Positions 27,401-35,230 of a DNA stretch of 64,000 bases are shown in pieces. Within the stretch, counting starts at the first letter, position 1. Each line of letters opens with the position of its first letter. The translations under genes were made by a program, and so were the position numbers. The notes under the pieces were generated by a model, which searched no databases, was not told the DNA's origin, and saw only the letters and a list, made by a program, of their open reading frames with translations. Source of the DNA: Amycolatopsis japonica (GTDB lineage Bacteria; Actinomycetota; Actinomycetes; Mycobacteriales; Pseudonocardiaceae). The DNA lies in NCBI RefSeq assembly GCF_000732925.1, contig NZ_CP008953.1:7185001-7249000 (forward strand), written 5' to 3'.

Positions 27401-30400
27401 TGGTGTAGACGGCCACCTCGTCGATCGCTCCGGCGAAGTACCCGTGGTCGTTGCCGGGCTTGGCAGGCCAGTTACCGGAGACGAAGCCGGCGCCCACGTA
27501 CGTCTTGGTCTGGTTGCCGTGATCGATCACGCCCTGCTTGGTCGCGACCTGGGCACCGTCAAGATAAAGCCACTGTGTCGCCAGCGATCCGGAAAGCACC
27601 ACGTGATGCCACTTGTTGTCGTTGACCACACCGGGGGTGCTCATCGGCGCGGTCGTGCCGTCCGCGAACTGCCCGTAGAGCTTTCCGTTCGTCCCGACGT
27701 ACAACGCCGGGGTGTAGGCGTTCTGCAGGGAACCCGAGATCTCGTTCTGCTGATAGCCCAGCAGGACACCGGCACCACTGGTCTTGAACCACAACCCGAC
27801 CGAGAGATCCCTGCTTTTCTTGACCGCCCCGTCCGGGAGTTGCAGTACCGAGGTCGTCCCGTTGAAGGTCGCCGCGGTGTCGGCCGAGCCCGGCACCGCT
27901 CCCGCCGTGCCGAGCACGACGTTCTTGTACTTGCCGTTGTCCTTGCCCCGGTTGAGCGCAACCTGGCTGACGGCTGTCTCGCCGTTCTGATCACCCAATC
28001 GCCAGTAGCCGTCCGGTGCCGTGTCATTGACGACCGTGCGGAACCTGGACTGATCGGCGTAGTCGTACCGGGTGATGTTCGCCAGAGGGTCTTCGACCTG
28101 TCGCAACCGGTTGCCCTCGTAGGAGTACTTCCAGTTCCGGATCTGGCCGTTGACCTCGGTCGCGAACACCTCGGCGACCTTGCGATCCTGGATCAGGAAG
28201 ACCAATTGCCGCCCGCTGGCCAGATCGAGGGCACGGGTGAGGGCGTCACCCTCCCAGTAGATCCTGACGCCGCGCCCGACGCCGTCGGTGTAACCGGTCA
28301 GCTTGCCCGCGGAGTCGAAGCGATACGTGGTCGCCGACTTGTCGGTCAGCGACCAGCCGCCGTCCGGCTCGGATTTGAAACCGGCGAACCGGCCCTGCGG
28401 CGGCGCGTAGGTACCGTCCGGGTTCAGCCCGAACCTCAGCTGCTGGCCGTCGGGATAGGTGACCAGGGCGTTCCCCGCGTAGTCCCGGGCCACGCGCATG
28501 TCGTACTTCGTCGCCCATCCCGTGCCGAACCAGTGGTCGCGGCGGGGATCCAAGGTGTTGTAGGTCCGGATGACACTCAGGCCGGGGCCGGCCGTCGGCA
28601 TCTGGACGTCGATCGCACTGGAGTGGTAATTGCCGACCATCGGGTCGAAGTCACGGTCGGTTCCGCTGTGCGGGGTCATGGCCATATGCGAGGTGATCGC
28701 CGGTTGCGGGACGGCGCTCAAGATGGCACTGAACGGCAGCGCTTCGCTCTCGCTGGTGCCGTCGAACGCGAACGAGCGCCAGAGGTAGATCTTGTTCCAG
28801 AACAACTTCTTGTCCGGAACCGTCCACGTCGGACTCGTCTGGTGTGCCGAGCTGAAGCAGTTGACCGGGTTGTCGTTCGCGCCCTTTTCGCAAACCTCGA
28901 ACCGGTACTTCAGGGTGCTGCCCGCGGGCGGGTCGACGTCGATACCGCTCGCCCACAACTGCGGGGTCAGCGTCTGGACGGAGGCGCCGTTGAGCGGGTA
29001 CTGCTGCTTGATGAACGGCGGCACGTCGTACACGTCGAGGCCGATACGAGCGGGCGCGACCTGGTGATCGGTGAAGTAGTCGCCGGGCTTGCGAAGCATG
29101 CTGAAGTCGAGGAGATAGCTGCCCACCTCGATCGGCTTGATCTCCGCGTCGAGTGTGACGGAAGCGCCTCGCGCCACGTCACCGGGAAGCTCGGCCGCGA
29201 GGTGAGAAGCGCGAAAGTTACCACTCCGGTCGTAGACGCGGTATCCCAGCGCGAAGTCGTTACGAGACCAGGCCTGCGCACCGCGGTTCGTCACGGTGAT
29301 CTTGACCTTGCCCGATGCCGTGCGGGTGACCGGCGGTTCCGGTGTGGCGCGGTCGATGCGGTAGTCGGCGTTGTAAGGCGAGTGCGTCACGTAGAGCCGC
29401 GGGGGGTTGGCCGTGCCGAAGCCGGTGAAGCGCTTCCACGCCGCCGGGTCCGTCGGCGCCTGAAGGGCGAGACCATGGTTCGGAGCGCCGCCCGCCCACT
29501 GCTGGACGAGGTCCCGGCCGCCGACGCCCAGGTCGATCAGTTCGTGGGCGGTCGGGCAGTTCGACCTGGTCGCCAAGGGGGCCATGTACCCGTGCGAGAA
29601 GACCCCGCCACCCAGCGCACCGCCGATCGGGGGTGTTCCGGAGGAACCCCAGTCCGCGGTGACCGGGTGCACGCTCATCGGACGGGGAGTACAGGAGCCG
29701 GACCAGAAGTTGGTCAGCTGCAGCTGCGCGCCGAAGATCCGGTTGTCCTTCAGATCTCCGCCGATGCCGCCGAAGCGCAGGTAGCTCGAAGCGGTCTTGC
29801 CGCCGCTGCGGCCGATACGCAACTCGCCGTGGTTGGTGTACCGAGTGCCGTTCTCCACCACTAGGTTGCCGGTGCTGACCGACTCCTTGACCACGGTGGG
29901 ATCGACCCGCACGGGGTAGACTCTTGCCGGGTCCCGCAGCCACGCGGAGTCGAGTTCCACCCGGAGGATCTGCTTGCCATCACGGCTTCCGAGCCGGTAG
30001 GTGACGCCATAGGAGGTCGCGGGTTCACCGCTTTCCTGACGGCTCGAGTCGAGCATGTAACCCAGCGGGACACGCAGGACGACGGCGCCGGCCTGATTGA
30101 CGAAGACCACCTGACCATCGGCGATCCTCGCCTCGAGTCCCTTCAGATCCAGCGCGAACTCCCAGGCATGGGGAGCGTCGGGATTCTTGAGGACGAACCA
30201 CTCCTTGGCCGCGCCCGCGGTGAACTCGACCCGCATGTCGGCGTTCGGCAGAACGTCGGGGTACCCGACCGCGTTGCTTTCCGCGTGCCCGGCCGTCGCC
30301 CGCGCACCCAGCAGGCTGAAGGCCGCCTCATGCCCGGCGCCGTCGCTCACCCGCATCGAGCCGCTTGTCTGTCCCATGTGGACCTGAAGCTCGTCGCCCG

Positions 30401-30938
30401 CCTTGCGCCAGCCGCCTGCCTGATCGGGGACGGCGCGGGTGTCGATGGGACCGAATCCACCCTCGGGCCGCGGGAAGTTCAGCGGGTCTTGGCCGTAGAC
30501 GGTGGTCTGCGTACCGTCGGGATTGGCGTAAACACTGCTGTGCGTGGTGCGCTGCTGCGGCAGTTCCTTGCTGGCCTGCGCGTCGAAACCACGCACCTGC
30601 GCGGCAGGCGGCGGTACGACCGTCGCGCTGCTGCGCTTGTCAGAGGCGGGTTCGGGAAAGGCGATCGGCGGGTACTTCGACTGAAGTGAAGCGGCTGTCG
30701 CCCGATTGACCGCGGGAGTGGCGGCGTTGTCGGGGGTCGGACGGTCCGCGACGCCTTCCGCGGATCCCGACTCCTGCTTCGGTGCGTCCGCCACAGCCGA
30801 CGCACCCGCCTCGTCCGACGACGGAAACCGTTGCGAAGCCGCCGGCCCCAGCGTCGCCACGAGTGCGACGATCAGCAGCAACGCGAGCGTCACCCGGAGT
30901 CTTGCGCGCAGGACAGGTCCACGACGGATCCGCTTCAT
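21441..30938 (-). CDS. Secreted Rhs/YD-repeat polymorphic toxin with HINT domain and deaminase-like C-terminal tip
   Basis: 3165 residues from ATG 30938 (GGGGGGAAG ribosome binding site). Signal/TM segment about 12-35; beta-sandwich region about 340-480; a DUF6531-like entry to the repeat cage near 755-830; a LamG-like jelly roll (about 970-1180; GYWRLGD, WHHVVLSG); YD repeats to about 2500; Rhs core (YDPYGKRIAS, ARWYQPGSGTFASRDS, RYSYVLGSPLNYFDPDG) near 2555-2640; an Ala/Lys-rich helix; a pretoxin HINT domain (Cys2907 to His3052-Asn3053); and a ~112-residue tip. The tip has Cys3102-Ala-Glu and Cys3135-x2-Cys3138, the zinc and catalytic pattern of cytidine-deaminase-like toxins. It probably modifies nucleic acid or nucleotides of a competitor; this is inference. 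GC falls in the tip (21601-21660 is 33/60), consistent with tip exchange. Confidence 0.9.
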   Translation of the reverse strand: MKRIRRGPVLRARLRVTLALLLIVALVATLGPAASQRFPSSDEAGASAVADAPKQESGSAEGVADRPTPDNAATPAVNRATAASLQSKYPPIAFPEPASDKRSSATVVPPPAAQVRGFDAQASKELPQQRTTHSSVYANPDGTQTTVYGQDPLNFPRPEGGFGPIDTRAVPDQAGGWRKAGDELQVHMGQTSGSMRVSDGAGHEAAFSLLGARATAGHAESNAVGYPDVLPNADMRVEFTAGAAKEWFVLKNPDAPHAWEFALDLKGLEARIADGQVVFVNQAGAVVLRVPLGYMLDSSRQESGEPATSYGVTYRLGSRDGKQILRVELDSAWLRDPARVYPVRVDPTVVKESVSTGNLVVENGTRYTNHGELRIGRSGGKTASSYLRFGGIGGDLKDNRIFGAQLQLTNFWSGSCTPRPMSVHPVTADWGSSGTPPIGGALGGGVFSHGYMAPLATRSNCPTAHELIDLGVGGRDLVQQWAGGAPNHGLALQAPTDPAAWKRFTGFGTANPPRLYVTHSPYNADYRIDRATPEPPVTRTASGKVKITVTNRGAQAWSRNDFALGYRVYDRSGNFRASHLAAELPGDVARGASVTLDAEIKPIEVGSYLLDFSMLRKPGDYFTDHQVAPARIGLDVYDVPPFIKQQYPLNGASVQTLTPQLWASGIDVDPPAGSTLKYRFEVCEKGANDNPVNCFSSAHQTSPTWTVPDKKLFWNKIYLWRSFAFDGTSESEALPFSAILSAVPQPAITSHMAMTPHSGTDRDFDPMVGNYHSSAIDVQMPTAGPGLSVIRTYNTLDPRRDHWFGTGWATKYDMRVARDYAGNALVTYPDGQQLRFGLNPDGTYAPPQGRFAGFKSEPDGGWSLTDKSATTYRFDSAGKLTGYTDGVGRGVRIYWEGDALTRALDLASGRQLVFLIQDRKVAEVFATEVNGQIRNWKYSYEGNRLRQVEDPLANITRYDYADQSRFRTVVNDTAPDGYWRLGDQNGETAVSQVALNRGKDNGKYKNVVLGTAGAVPGSADTAATFNGTTSVLQLPDGAVKKSRDLSVGLWFKTSGAGVLLGYQQNEISGSLQNAYTPALYVGTNGKLYGQFADGTTAPMSTPGVVNDNKWHHVVLSGSLATQWLYLDGAQVATKQGVIDHGNQTKTYVGAGFVSGNWPAKPGNDHGYFAGAIDEVAVYTKPLGDNAVREQFQAAQPSEGLSKITLPSGKIAAEVEYDTVSERVKSYTDRNGGNWRLGVPVITGEENNLIRTVQFTDPGNRNHTFDYDPVRGRILRTVTPLGLGVRPEDQAGQPAGEVGYGIRTYDYDDEGNQNTIVSENLNEVTLGFDQRGNVISKRTCQMPGRCQTEYFGYHFSPDNPLDPRNDKVVWSRDGRSTNAEDNRYLTTYLYNAKGDLLSQKMPDGGEVVHSYTTGTEQPLDNVSVPVPADLLLSTVSATGESTNFRYYSTGDLGEIQQASGMRTRFVYDAAGRRTSSTIYVDAYPDGITTTYEYDALSRVRAETGPETTNAVTGVKHRARTVMSYDKDGNIEREEVSDLVGGDPSRVTTREYDDHGRLVHLVNPEGKETRYGFDVFGNRMFEIDASGVKKSYAYTARNEVAEVRLHGWHGGVVDPADGDGRPGDGEGDTDPANSKPTVLESFRYDESGRQILHVDAMGRTTRNNYYANDLVAQVVAEGYKDPVTGYVRDLVLENNSYDGAGNLTKQTTAGNRTTTYDYDTVNRLTQSIEDPGGLDRSTRFTYDRSGNVIRTEKSGNPSNTGGGQVNTLEVTEFEYNASGQRIKQTVHNGQERLITSWDYDERGMPVSVTDPRGSQSSSQYTTTMAYDQLARPIRATGPRVRTESNGGAPVDAQATMITGYDTFGSVTHTKDPLGRVTTAEYDKLGQLVKASLPSYTPPGATAPITPTKEIRYDAVGRVIKQIDARQHATELRYDQLGRLLERHDPQDNGTAAGVWKYSYTMTGLPLSATSPTGARVEATYDELGRKATSTAVERFPTPAAYTTKYRHDDAGNVVAIENPAGEKSLNTYDKLNQLITAVDPAGVTTKRGYDRQGRLVRASDGAGATKRLNYDLAGRVISEFDVDGQWTGSQPLLRERKFTYDPAGNMRTSEDWEKRVTTFSYDAANRLSSQIEPVADGKTITTSFGYDAAGNRTRFTDGRSNKTVFTYNSLNLPESVVEPSTAAHPAPADRTWTQSYDATGNATRLTAPGNVNRDRTFDALNRMLTETGSGAETQTTGKVRTYDADGRVRVAGSNAYTYNDRGGLLTATGTSGASSFEYDNAGRVITRKDAAGTTGYGYLKGRLDSVTDGATGGKLTYGYNEAGKVKTIDYGAGRVRTYDYDNLARPKSDVLKEANGTVLSSIAYTYDPNDRVKTKTTAGLAGSGQNSYSYDFQGRMLSWTDPSGKSTEYGWDDSGNRVKAGDKNATYDERNRVLADGDYTYAYSLRGSLSSRTSSGMEEKYSFDAFDRLVKFGTTEYTYDDFDRLATRGGQKFSYAGMERDTVSDGVSRFGRGPDGSLVSLSQGADSRLTLSDRHGDVVGALAPASGGVVDSTAYDPYGKRIASTGASRTVGFQGDWTDPDNGNVNMGARWYQPGSGTFASRDSIELPFSPSISANRYSYVLGSPLNYFDPDGHGWFSDLWDKAGTIVHTALDVAGMIPGIGEIADLANAAIYAAEGDWENAAWSAAGAIPFGGNAATAAKWARKAGDFIGNGRRAGRHADDAIGLGRRYGDDVAGAARRGVDDAAAAAARKASAVAAARKAAAAAAAAAARRAAAILAKKKAAAAAARGAAERTAKRNPIPTLKAALKPVFKGTDLVSSSPLTPARVVQAFKADVQDSGRVFDFFKKQVVGDGNVVQNVAETVTAVSEVAQSGASPDDLLSALGGLAGRNKSRGKHHDESSSGSATSCVSKNSFDPNTLVVMGDGSRKPIKDVRVGDKVLAKDPTTGRTAVRVVTDARSHASKRTLVEVGVASGADRGSVVATDEHPFWVESEKRWSHAVDLKAGHRLETGDHRDATVTGTRSWSEVRRVYNLTVDGDHTYFVVAGQTPVLTHNDDKCLLGAARKARDDLAEEVGASKATVTGGFDPATGRTAAGCNSNPTGCAEDDVVRQLGIDPKSVQFTEAIRPRTSGQVPICTRCQGTFDQSQFPPGTLVKPGGPWGIEVVS

Positions 30939-31378
30939 GACTTCCCCCCTTGGGCTGCCCAACCAGGACGGCCCTCGGCTCCTTGAGAGCAGGTCGGCGA
31001 GTTGATATTGCTGGGTGACGAGACGTCCGGCAAGGCCTTTTGCCGATTTTGGGCCAAATGGCCGTGGTCGAATGGGCACACGTGGATGACCGAACGGTGA
31101 TCGATCATGCGTTCGATAGTTCGATTAGCGCGTTAGCCGATGATGAGCTAGATCACAAATCTTCGACAGGGTCGACCGAATCACACTTTCGGCCGAATGA
31201 CGGCGCTCTGACCAGCCGCTAGCGTCCGGCGTGCTCATAGTCAAAAACGAGGGCGCTGGGGGCGGAAGGTCGCGTCGCGTTACAGAATGGGCAACTCTGT
31301 CGCGCCGACGCGATTTTTTGTGCGTTCGTGAGCACTTTCCGCGCATGGCACTCTCCGTATTCGGAGAAGGAAGGTCCA
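30939..31378. promoter_or_regulatory. Divergent intergenic region between the Rhs toxin and the PQQ/LGFP gene
   Basis: 440 bp without a credible gene. The Rhs ribosome binding site is at 30941-30951. The central part (about 31080-31200) is AT-richer and holds a short direct repeat GTTCGATAG/GTTCGATTAG (31110-31130) next to a GATCGATCAT segment. It must carry promoters for both divergent genes. I could not place -10/-35 boxes with confidence. Confidence 0.5.
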
Positions 31379-34369
31379 ATGCGGACTCGAAGATCCCTGG
31401 TCGTCTCCGCGGCCGCCACGGTGCTGCTCGGCACCGTGGTCACCACGGCGCCCCCGGCACAGGCCGCACCGGCGCTCCCGACGGGGTTCGCCCTGATCGA
31501 CACACCCACCGGCCAGCAGGCCGGAGATCTCACCGACGCCGCCTACCTCCCGGACGGAAGTGCGCTGACCGCCGGCCGCCTGGGATCGGTACAGCTGGTA
31601 CCGCGAGGTGGCCAGCCGGTACAGATCGCCTCACTTCCGGTGCACACCGCCGGTTCGCTCGGCCTCACCGGCATCGCGGTGGCACCGGACTTCACCACCA
31701 GTCGAACGGTCTATACCACTCGGGCGCTCGCGACCAGTACGTCCACTCAGGTGTTCCGCCTCAGCAAATGGCGGGCGGAGGGTGTGGGCGCACCGACGGG
31801 ACTCACGGACGAGACCCCAGTTCTGGAGTTCCCGGTCAACGCCGACAGCAAGGGGATCCAGGACGTTGTCGTGGATCCCGGCGGCGATGTCCTCTGGGTC
31901 GCTGTCGGGGACAACGCGACCGTTCAAGCTCCGGCCGGTGCGACCAAGGACAATGTGGACAAGTACGCACTGCGAGCGCTGGATCCCGCTCATCCGACGG
32001 GCAAGGTACTTCGCATCGGCACGGACGGCAAAGGCCGGGTGGACAATCCGTTCTACGACCCGGGGGCTCCGACGTCCTGGCGCAGCCGCAACTACACGAG
32101 CGGACTGCGCGACCCTCGGATCGCGGTGGATCCGCGAGGCGGTGTCGTCGTCACCGACATCGGCTGGGCGGCCCGCAGCGAAGCGAATCTCGCCTTCCCC
32201 GGCCAGAACTTGAAATGGCCCTGTTGGGAAGGGACCACGCGTGCACCTGGCTATCGCGACCTCCCGGAATGCGCGAACGTCGCGAACTCCGCACCGATCA
32301 GTGAGGCGACCCAGGGCGCGACGGATACCCTTGTCGGCGGAGTTCCCTACACCGGGACTTCGTATCCCGAGATTTATCGGGGACTTCATTTCGTAGCCAA
32401 CAAGAGCGGTCACACGCTTTCGACTTTCGCGTTCGACGCTGGGGGCAAGCCCACCCAGGCGATCAACGCGATCGCCTCCGACATCGGCGATCCGGTCGCC
32501 GTTCTGACGGCACCGAACGGCGACGTCGTGCTGGCCGACTCCGCATCTTCCAAACTGCGCAGGTTGAGCTACAAGCCGGCGAACAAGGCTCCCTTCGCGG
32601 CGTTCACCGGAACCGTGACGCCGGACACGAAGAAGATCTCGCTCGACGCGGGAGGGTCGAGCGACCCGGACCTGGACACCCTCGACTACCAATGGACCTT
32701 CGGCGACGGCACCATCGGTAGCGGTCAGGTCGTGGAACACACCTACTCGACCGGCGACGCGGTGACGGTCAGTCTCACGGTGAGCGACGCGCACGGTGCG
32801 GTGACGAACGCCAGCCAGACCTTCCTTCCCGGTGAAGCCACACCCTCGCTTTCGCTCGCGACTGCTGACCCGAACACCGTCTTTTCCGGCGGCGAAACAG
32901 TCTCCGTGGGTGTTTCCTCGGCCGAGGACCCCACGGATGGACCGCTGACCGCGAAGTGGCGGGCCGAGCGGATGCGCTGTCCTCTGAGCGACACCTGCGA
33001 ATACACCACGCTGCGTACCGGCACGGGCCCCACCTTCTCATTCGCCTTCCCGAACGAGACCGACACCCGTGTCGTGGTCATCGCGACGGCGGAGAACAGC
33101 CGTGGCGTCATCACGAGTCAGCGGTACACCGTCAACCCCCGGACGGCTCGGTTGGCCGTCGCCGGCAACCGTCCGGCGCGGATCAAGATCGGGGCGAACG
33201 AGAGCACCAACCGGCTGGTGACCGTGAACTCCCCCGTTCAGATCTCCGCGCCTCCCAAATCCCTGGACGCGGCGAACTTCGTCAAATGGCCGGACAACCA
33301 GAGCACCGAGCCGGTCCGTCAGGTCCAAATGCCCGTCGCGGGACTCACCCTCCGTGCCGAGTACCAGACCCCGATCCAGAAGCGCTACGCGGACGAGGCT
33401 CCTATCCGGACGCTGATGGGTGCTCCGGTGGGGCTGGAACTCATCGAGGGTGACGGCCATTGGCAGCAGTACGCATCCGGCCGTCTGTATTGGACGGATC
33501 AGCACGGCGTCAAAGCCGTCGCCGGAGAGATCCTGACCAAGTACGTCACGCTCGGGGCGCACGCGTTCCTCGGATCTCCTTCCACCGACGAGCTGGTGGC
33601 CAGGGCGGGTAACGGTCGCTACAACGACTTCACTGGCGGACCGACCACGGGTGCCGGCTCGATCTACTGGACGTCGAGCATCGGAGCGATGGCGATCCAC
33701 GGCGAGATCCGGGCGAAGTGGCAGGCGACCAACGGCGAGGCAGGGTCGCTCGGCTTCCCGACCACCGACCAAAAGGGCACTCCGGACGGGATCGGCCGCT
33801 ACATCCACTTCATGAACAACAACGCCTCGATCTACTGGACCGAGGCGACCGGCGCCCACTTCGTGATGGGCAGTATCTGGCAGAAGTGGCGGTCACTGGA
33901 CTGGGAGCGGTTCTTCGGTTACCCGACCACCGACGAGACGGCCACGCCCGACGGTGTCGGACGATACAACCACTTCAGTGGGAACGGCTCGATCTACTGG
34001 TCGGCGTCGACGGGCGCCTTCGAGATCCACGGCTCGATTCGCGAGCGCTACAAGGCGATCGGCTGGCAAACCGGCGTCGGCTATCCCATCACCGACGAGA
34101 CGTGGACTCCTGGCAACACCGGTAAGTACAACCACTTCCGCCAAGGCGGCTTCGATCATTCGATCTACTGGCGTGCGGGAACGAACGTCGCCTGGGAGGT
34201 CAAGGGATTGATCCGGCTGCGCTGGCGGGACCTCGGCTGGCAGACGTCGTATCTCGGCTTCCCGATCAGTGGCGAGTACAACACGCCGACGGGTAAGCGC
34301 AGCGACTTCCAGTACGGCTACATCACCTACAACGGATCGACGGGAGCGATCGAAGACCGTCGGTATTGA
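31379..34369 (+). CDS. Secreted PQQ-type sugar dehydrogenase with PKD domain and C-terminal LGFP repeats
   Basis: 996 residues from ATG 31379 (GGAGAAGGAAGG upstream). A Sec signal peptide ends in PPAQAAPAL (about residue 31). About 36-390 is a glucose/sorbosone dehydrogenase-type beta-propeller (GLTGIAVAPDF, DVLWVAVGDN, YTSGLRDPRIAVDP, NLKWPCWEG). A PKD domain follows (about 400-482; YQWTFGDGTIGSG). About 687-990 has five LGFP-type units (SLGFPTTDQKGTPDG, FFGYPTTDETATPDG, GVGYPITDETWTPG, YLGFPISGEYNTPTG, first unit FLGSPSTDE). LGFP repeats are associated with cell-wall anchoring in corynebacterial and related envelopes. Predicted to sit on the cell surface and oxidise or bind sugars; catalysis is not proven. 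Divergent from the Rhs toxin. Confidence 0.88.
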   Translation: MRTRRSLVVSAAATVLLGTVVTTAPPAQAAPALPTGFALIDTPTGQQAGDLTDAAYLPDGSALTAGRLGSVQLVPRGGQPVQIASLPVHTAGSLGLTGIAVAPDFTTSRTVYTTRALATSTSTQVFRLSKWRAEGVGAPTGLTDETPVLEFPVNADSKGIQDVVVDPGGDVLWVAVGDNATVQAPAGATKDNVDKYALRALDPAHPTGKVLRIGTDGKGRVDNPFYDPGAPTSWRSRNYTSGLRDPRIAVDPRGGVVVTDIGWAARSEANLAFPGQNLKWPCWEGTTRAPGYRDLPECANVANSAPISEATQGATDTLVGGVPYTGTSYPEIYRGLHFVANKSGHTLSTFAFDAGGKPTQAINAIASDIGDPVAVLTAPNGDVVLADSASSKLRRLSYKPANKAPFAAFTGTVTPDTKKISLDAGGSSDPDLDTLDYQWTFGDGTIGSGQVVEHTYSTGDAVTVSLTVSDAHGAVTNASQTFLPGEATPSLSLATADPNTVFSGGETVSVGVSSAEDPTDGPLTAKWRAERMRCPLSDTCEYTTLRTGTGPTFSFAFPNETDTRVVVIATAENSRGVITSQRYTVNPRTARLAVAGNRPARIKIGANESTNRLVTVNSPVQISAPPKSLDAANFVKWPDNQSTEPVRQVQMPVAGLTLRAEYQTPIQKRYADEAPIRTLMGAPVGLELIEGDGHWQQYASGRLYWTDQHGVKAVAGEILTKYVTLGAHAFLGSPSTDELVARAGNGRYNDFTGGPTTGAGSIYWTSSIGAMAIHGEIRAKWQATNGEAGSLGFPTTDQKGTPDGIGRYIHFMNNNASIYWTEATGAHFVMGSIWQKWRSLDWERFFGYPTTDETATPDGVGRYNHFSGNGSIYWSASTGAFEIHGSIRERYKAIGWQTGVGYPITDETWTPGNTGKYNHFRQGGFDHSIYWRAGTNVAWEVKGLIRLRWRDLGWQTSYLGFPISGEYNTPTGKRSDFQYGYITYNGSTGAIEDRRY

Positions 34370-34374
34370 GTGAA

Positions 34375-34411
34375 AACGCCGGTGCGGCCCACAAAGGGCC
34401 GCACCGGCGTT
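34375..34411. terminator. Bidirectional terminator hairpin
   Basis: AACGCCGGTGCGGCCC (34375-34390) pairs perfectly over 16 bp with GGGCCGCACCGGCGTT (34396-34411) around an ACAAA loop. It fills the space between the convergent PQQ/LGFP gene (stop 34369) and the PotC-like permease gene (stop 34415), so it can serve both. Confidence 0.85.
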
Positions 34412-34414
34412 GTC

Positions 34415-35221
34415 TCACAGCCGTCCGCCCGACGTCGTGTCGCCGGAAAGCCGTTGCGCCAGATAGACCGGCACGGTCGAGGCCAGGATCAGCACCGCCG
34501 CCACGACGTTGACGATCGGGGCCTGGTTCGGCCGGAACAGGTTGTTCAGGATCCAGATCGGCAGGGTCTCCAGCCCGGTCCCGAGGGTGAACGTCGTGAC
34601 GATGATTTCGTCGAACGACAGGGCGAAGGCGAGCAGGCCGCCGGCCAGCAGGGCCGACCGCAGCATCGGGAAGGTCACCAGCCGGAACGTCGTGAGCCCG
34701 TCGGCGCCGAGGTCCATCGACGCCTCTTCGAGGTTGCCGCCCATCCGCCGCAGGCGGGCGACGACGTTGTTGAACACCACCACGATGCAGAACGTCGCGT
34801 GCGCGACGATCGCGGTGAACAGGCCGAGGTCGATGCCGAGGATCGTGCGGAAGGCGTTGTTCAGCGCGATACCGGTGACGATACCGGGCAGCGCGATCGG
34901 CAGGATGATCAGCAGCGACACCTGGTTGCGGCCGAAGAAACGGTACTTCTGCAGTGCGAAGGCCGCCATCGTGCCGAGTATCAGGGCGATCGCGGTCGCC
35001 GCGAGTCCTGCTTGGACACTCGTGCCGAGCGCGTTGAGCGCGCCTTCGTTCTCCGCGGCCCGGCTCCACCATTCGAGGGTGAAGCTCGACGGCGGCCAGC
35101 CGAAGGTGGTGTCCGCGTTGAAAGAGTTGAGCAGGACCACCAGCAGCGGGAAGTAGATGACGCCGAGGCCGAGCACGAGCGCGGCCAGCAGCAGGTATTT
35201 GGTCGTCCGGGAAAGCCGCAT
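34415..35221 (-). CDS. ABC transporter permease, PotC-like (polyamine importer)
   Basis: 268 residues with six hydrophobic segments. It carries the EAA loop of binding-protein-dependent permeases (EEASMDLGADGLTTFRLVTF), which docks to the ATPase. Similarity in order and length to PotC of spermidine/putrescine importers (LLVVLLNSFNADTT..., FDEIIVTTFTLG). It is the last gene of a minus-strand operon: aldehyde dehydrogenase, PotA-like, PotD-like, PotB-like, PotC-like; 9 bp separate it from the PotB-like gene. Inner membrane. Confidence 0.88.
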   Translation of the reverse strand: MRLSRTTKYLLLAALVLGLGVIYFPLLVVLLNSFNADTTFGWPPSSFTLEWWSRAAENEGALNALGTSVQAGLAATAIALILGTMAAFALQKYRFFGRNQVSLLIILPIALPGIVTGIALNNAFRTILGIDLGLFTAIVAHATFCIVVVFNNVVARLRRMGGNLEEASMDLGADGLTTFRLVTFPMLRSALLAGGLLAFALSFDEIIVTTFTLGTGLETLPIWILNNLFRPNQAPIVNVVAAVLILASTVPVYLAQRLSGDTTSGGRL

Positions 35222-35230
35222 CGCGCGCTC

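Noticed and set aside
24924..29864. Two ~800-codon plus-strand open frames opposite the Rhs gene
   Set aside because: They mirror the YD-repeat periodicity in antisense and lack any recognisable domain or ribosome binding site context.
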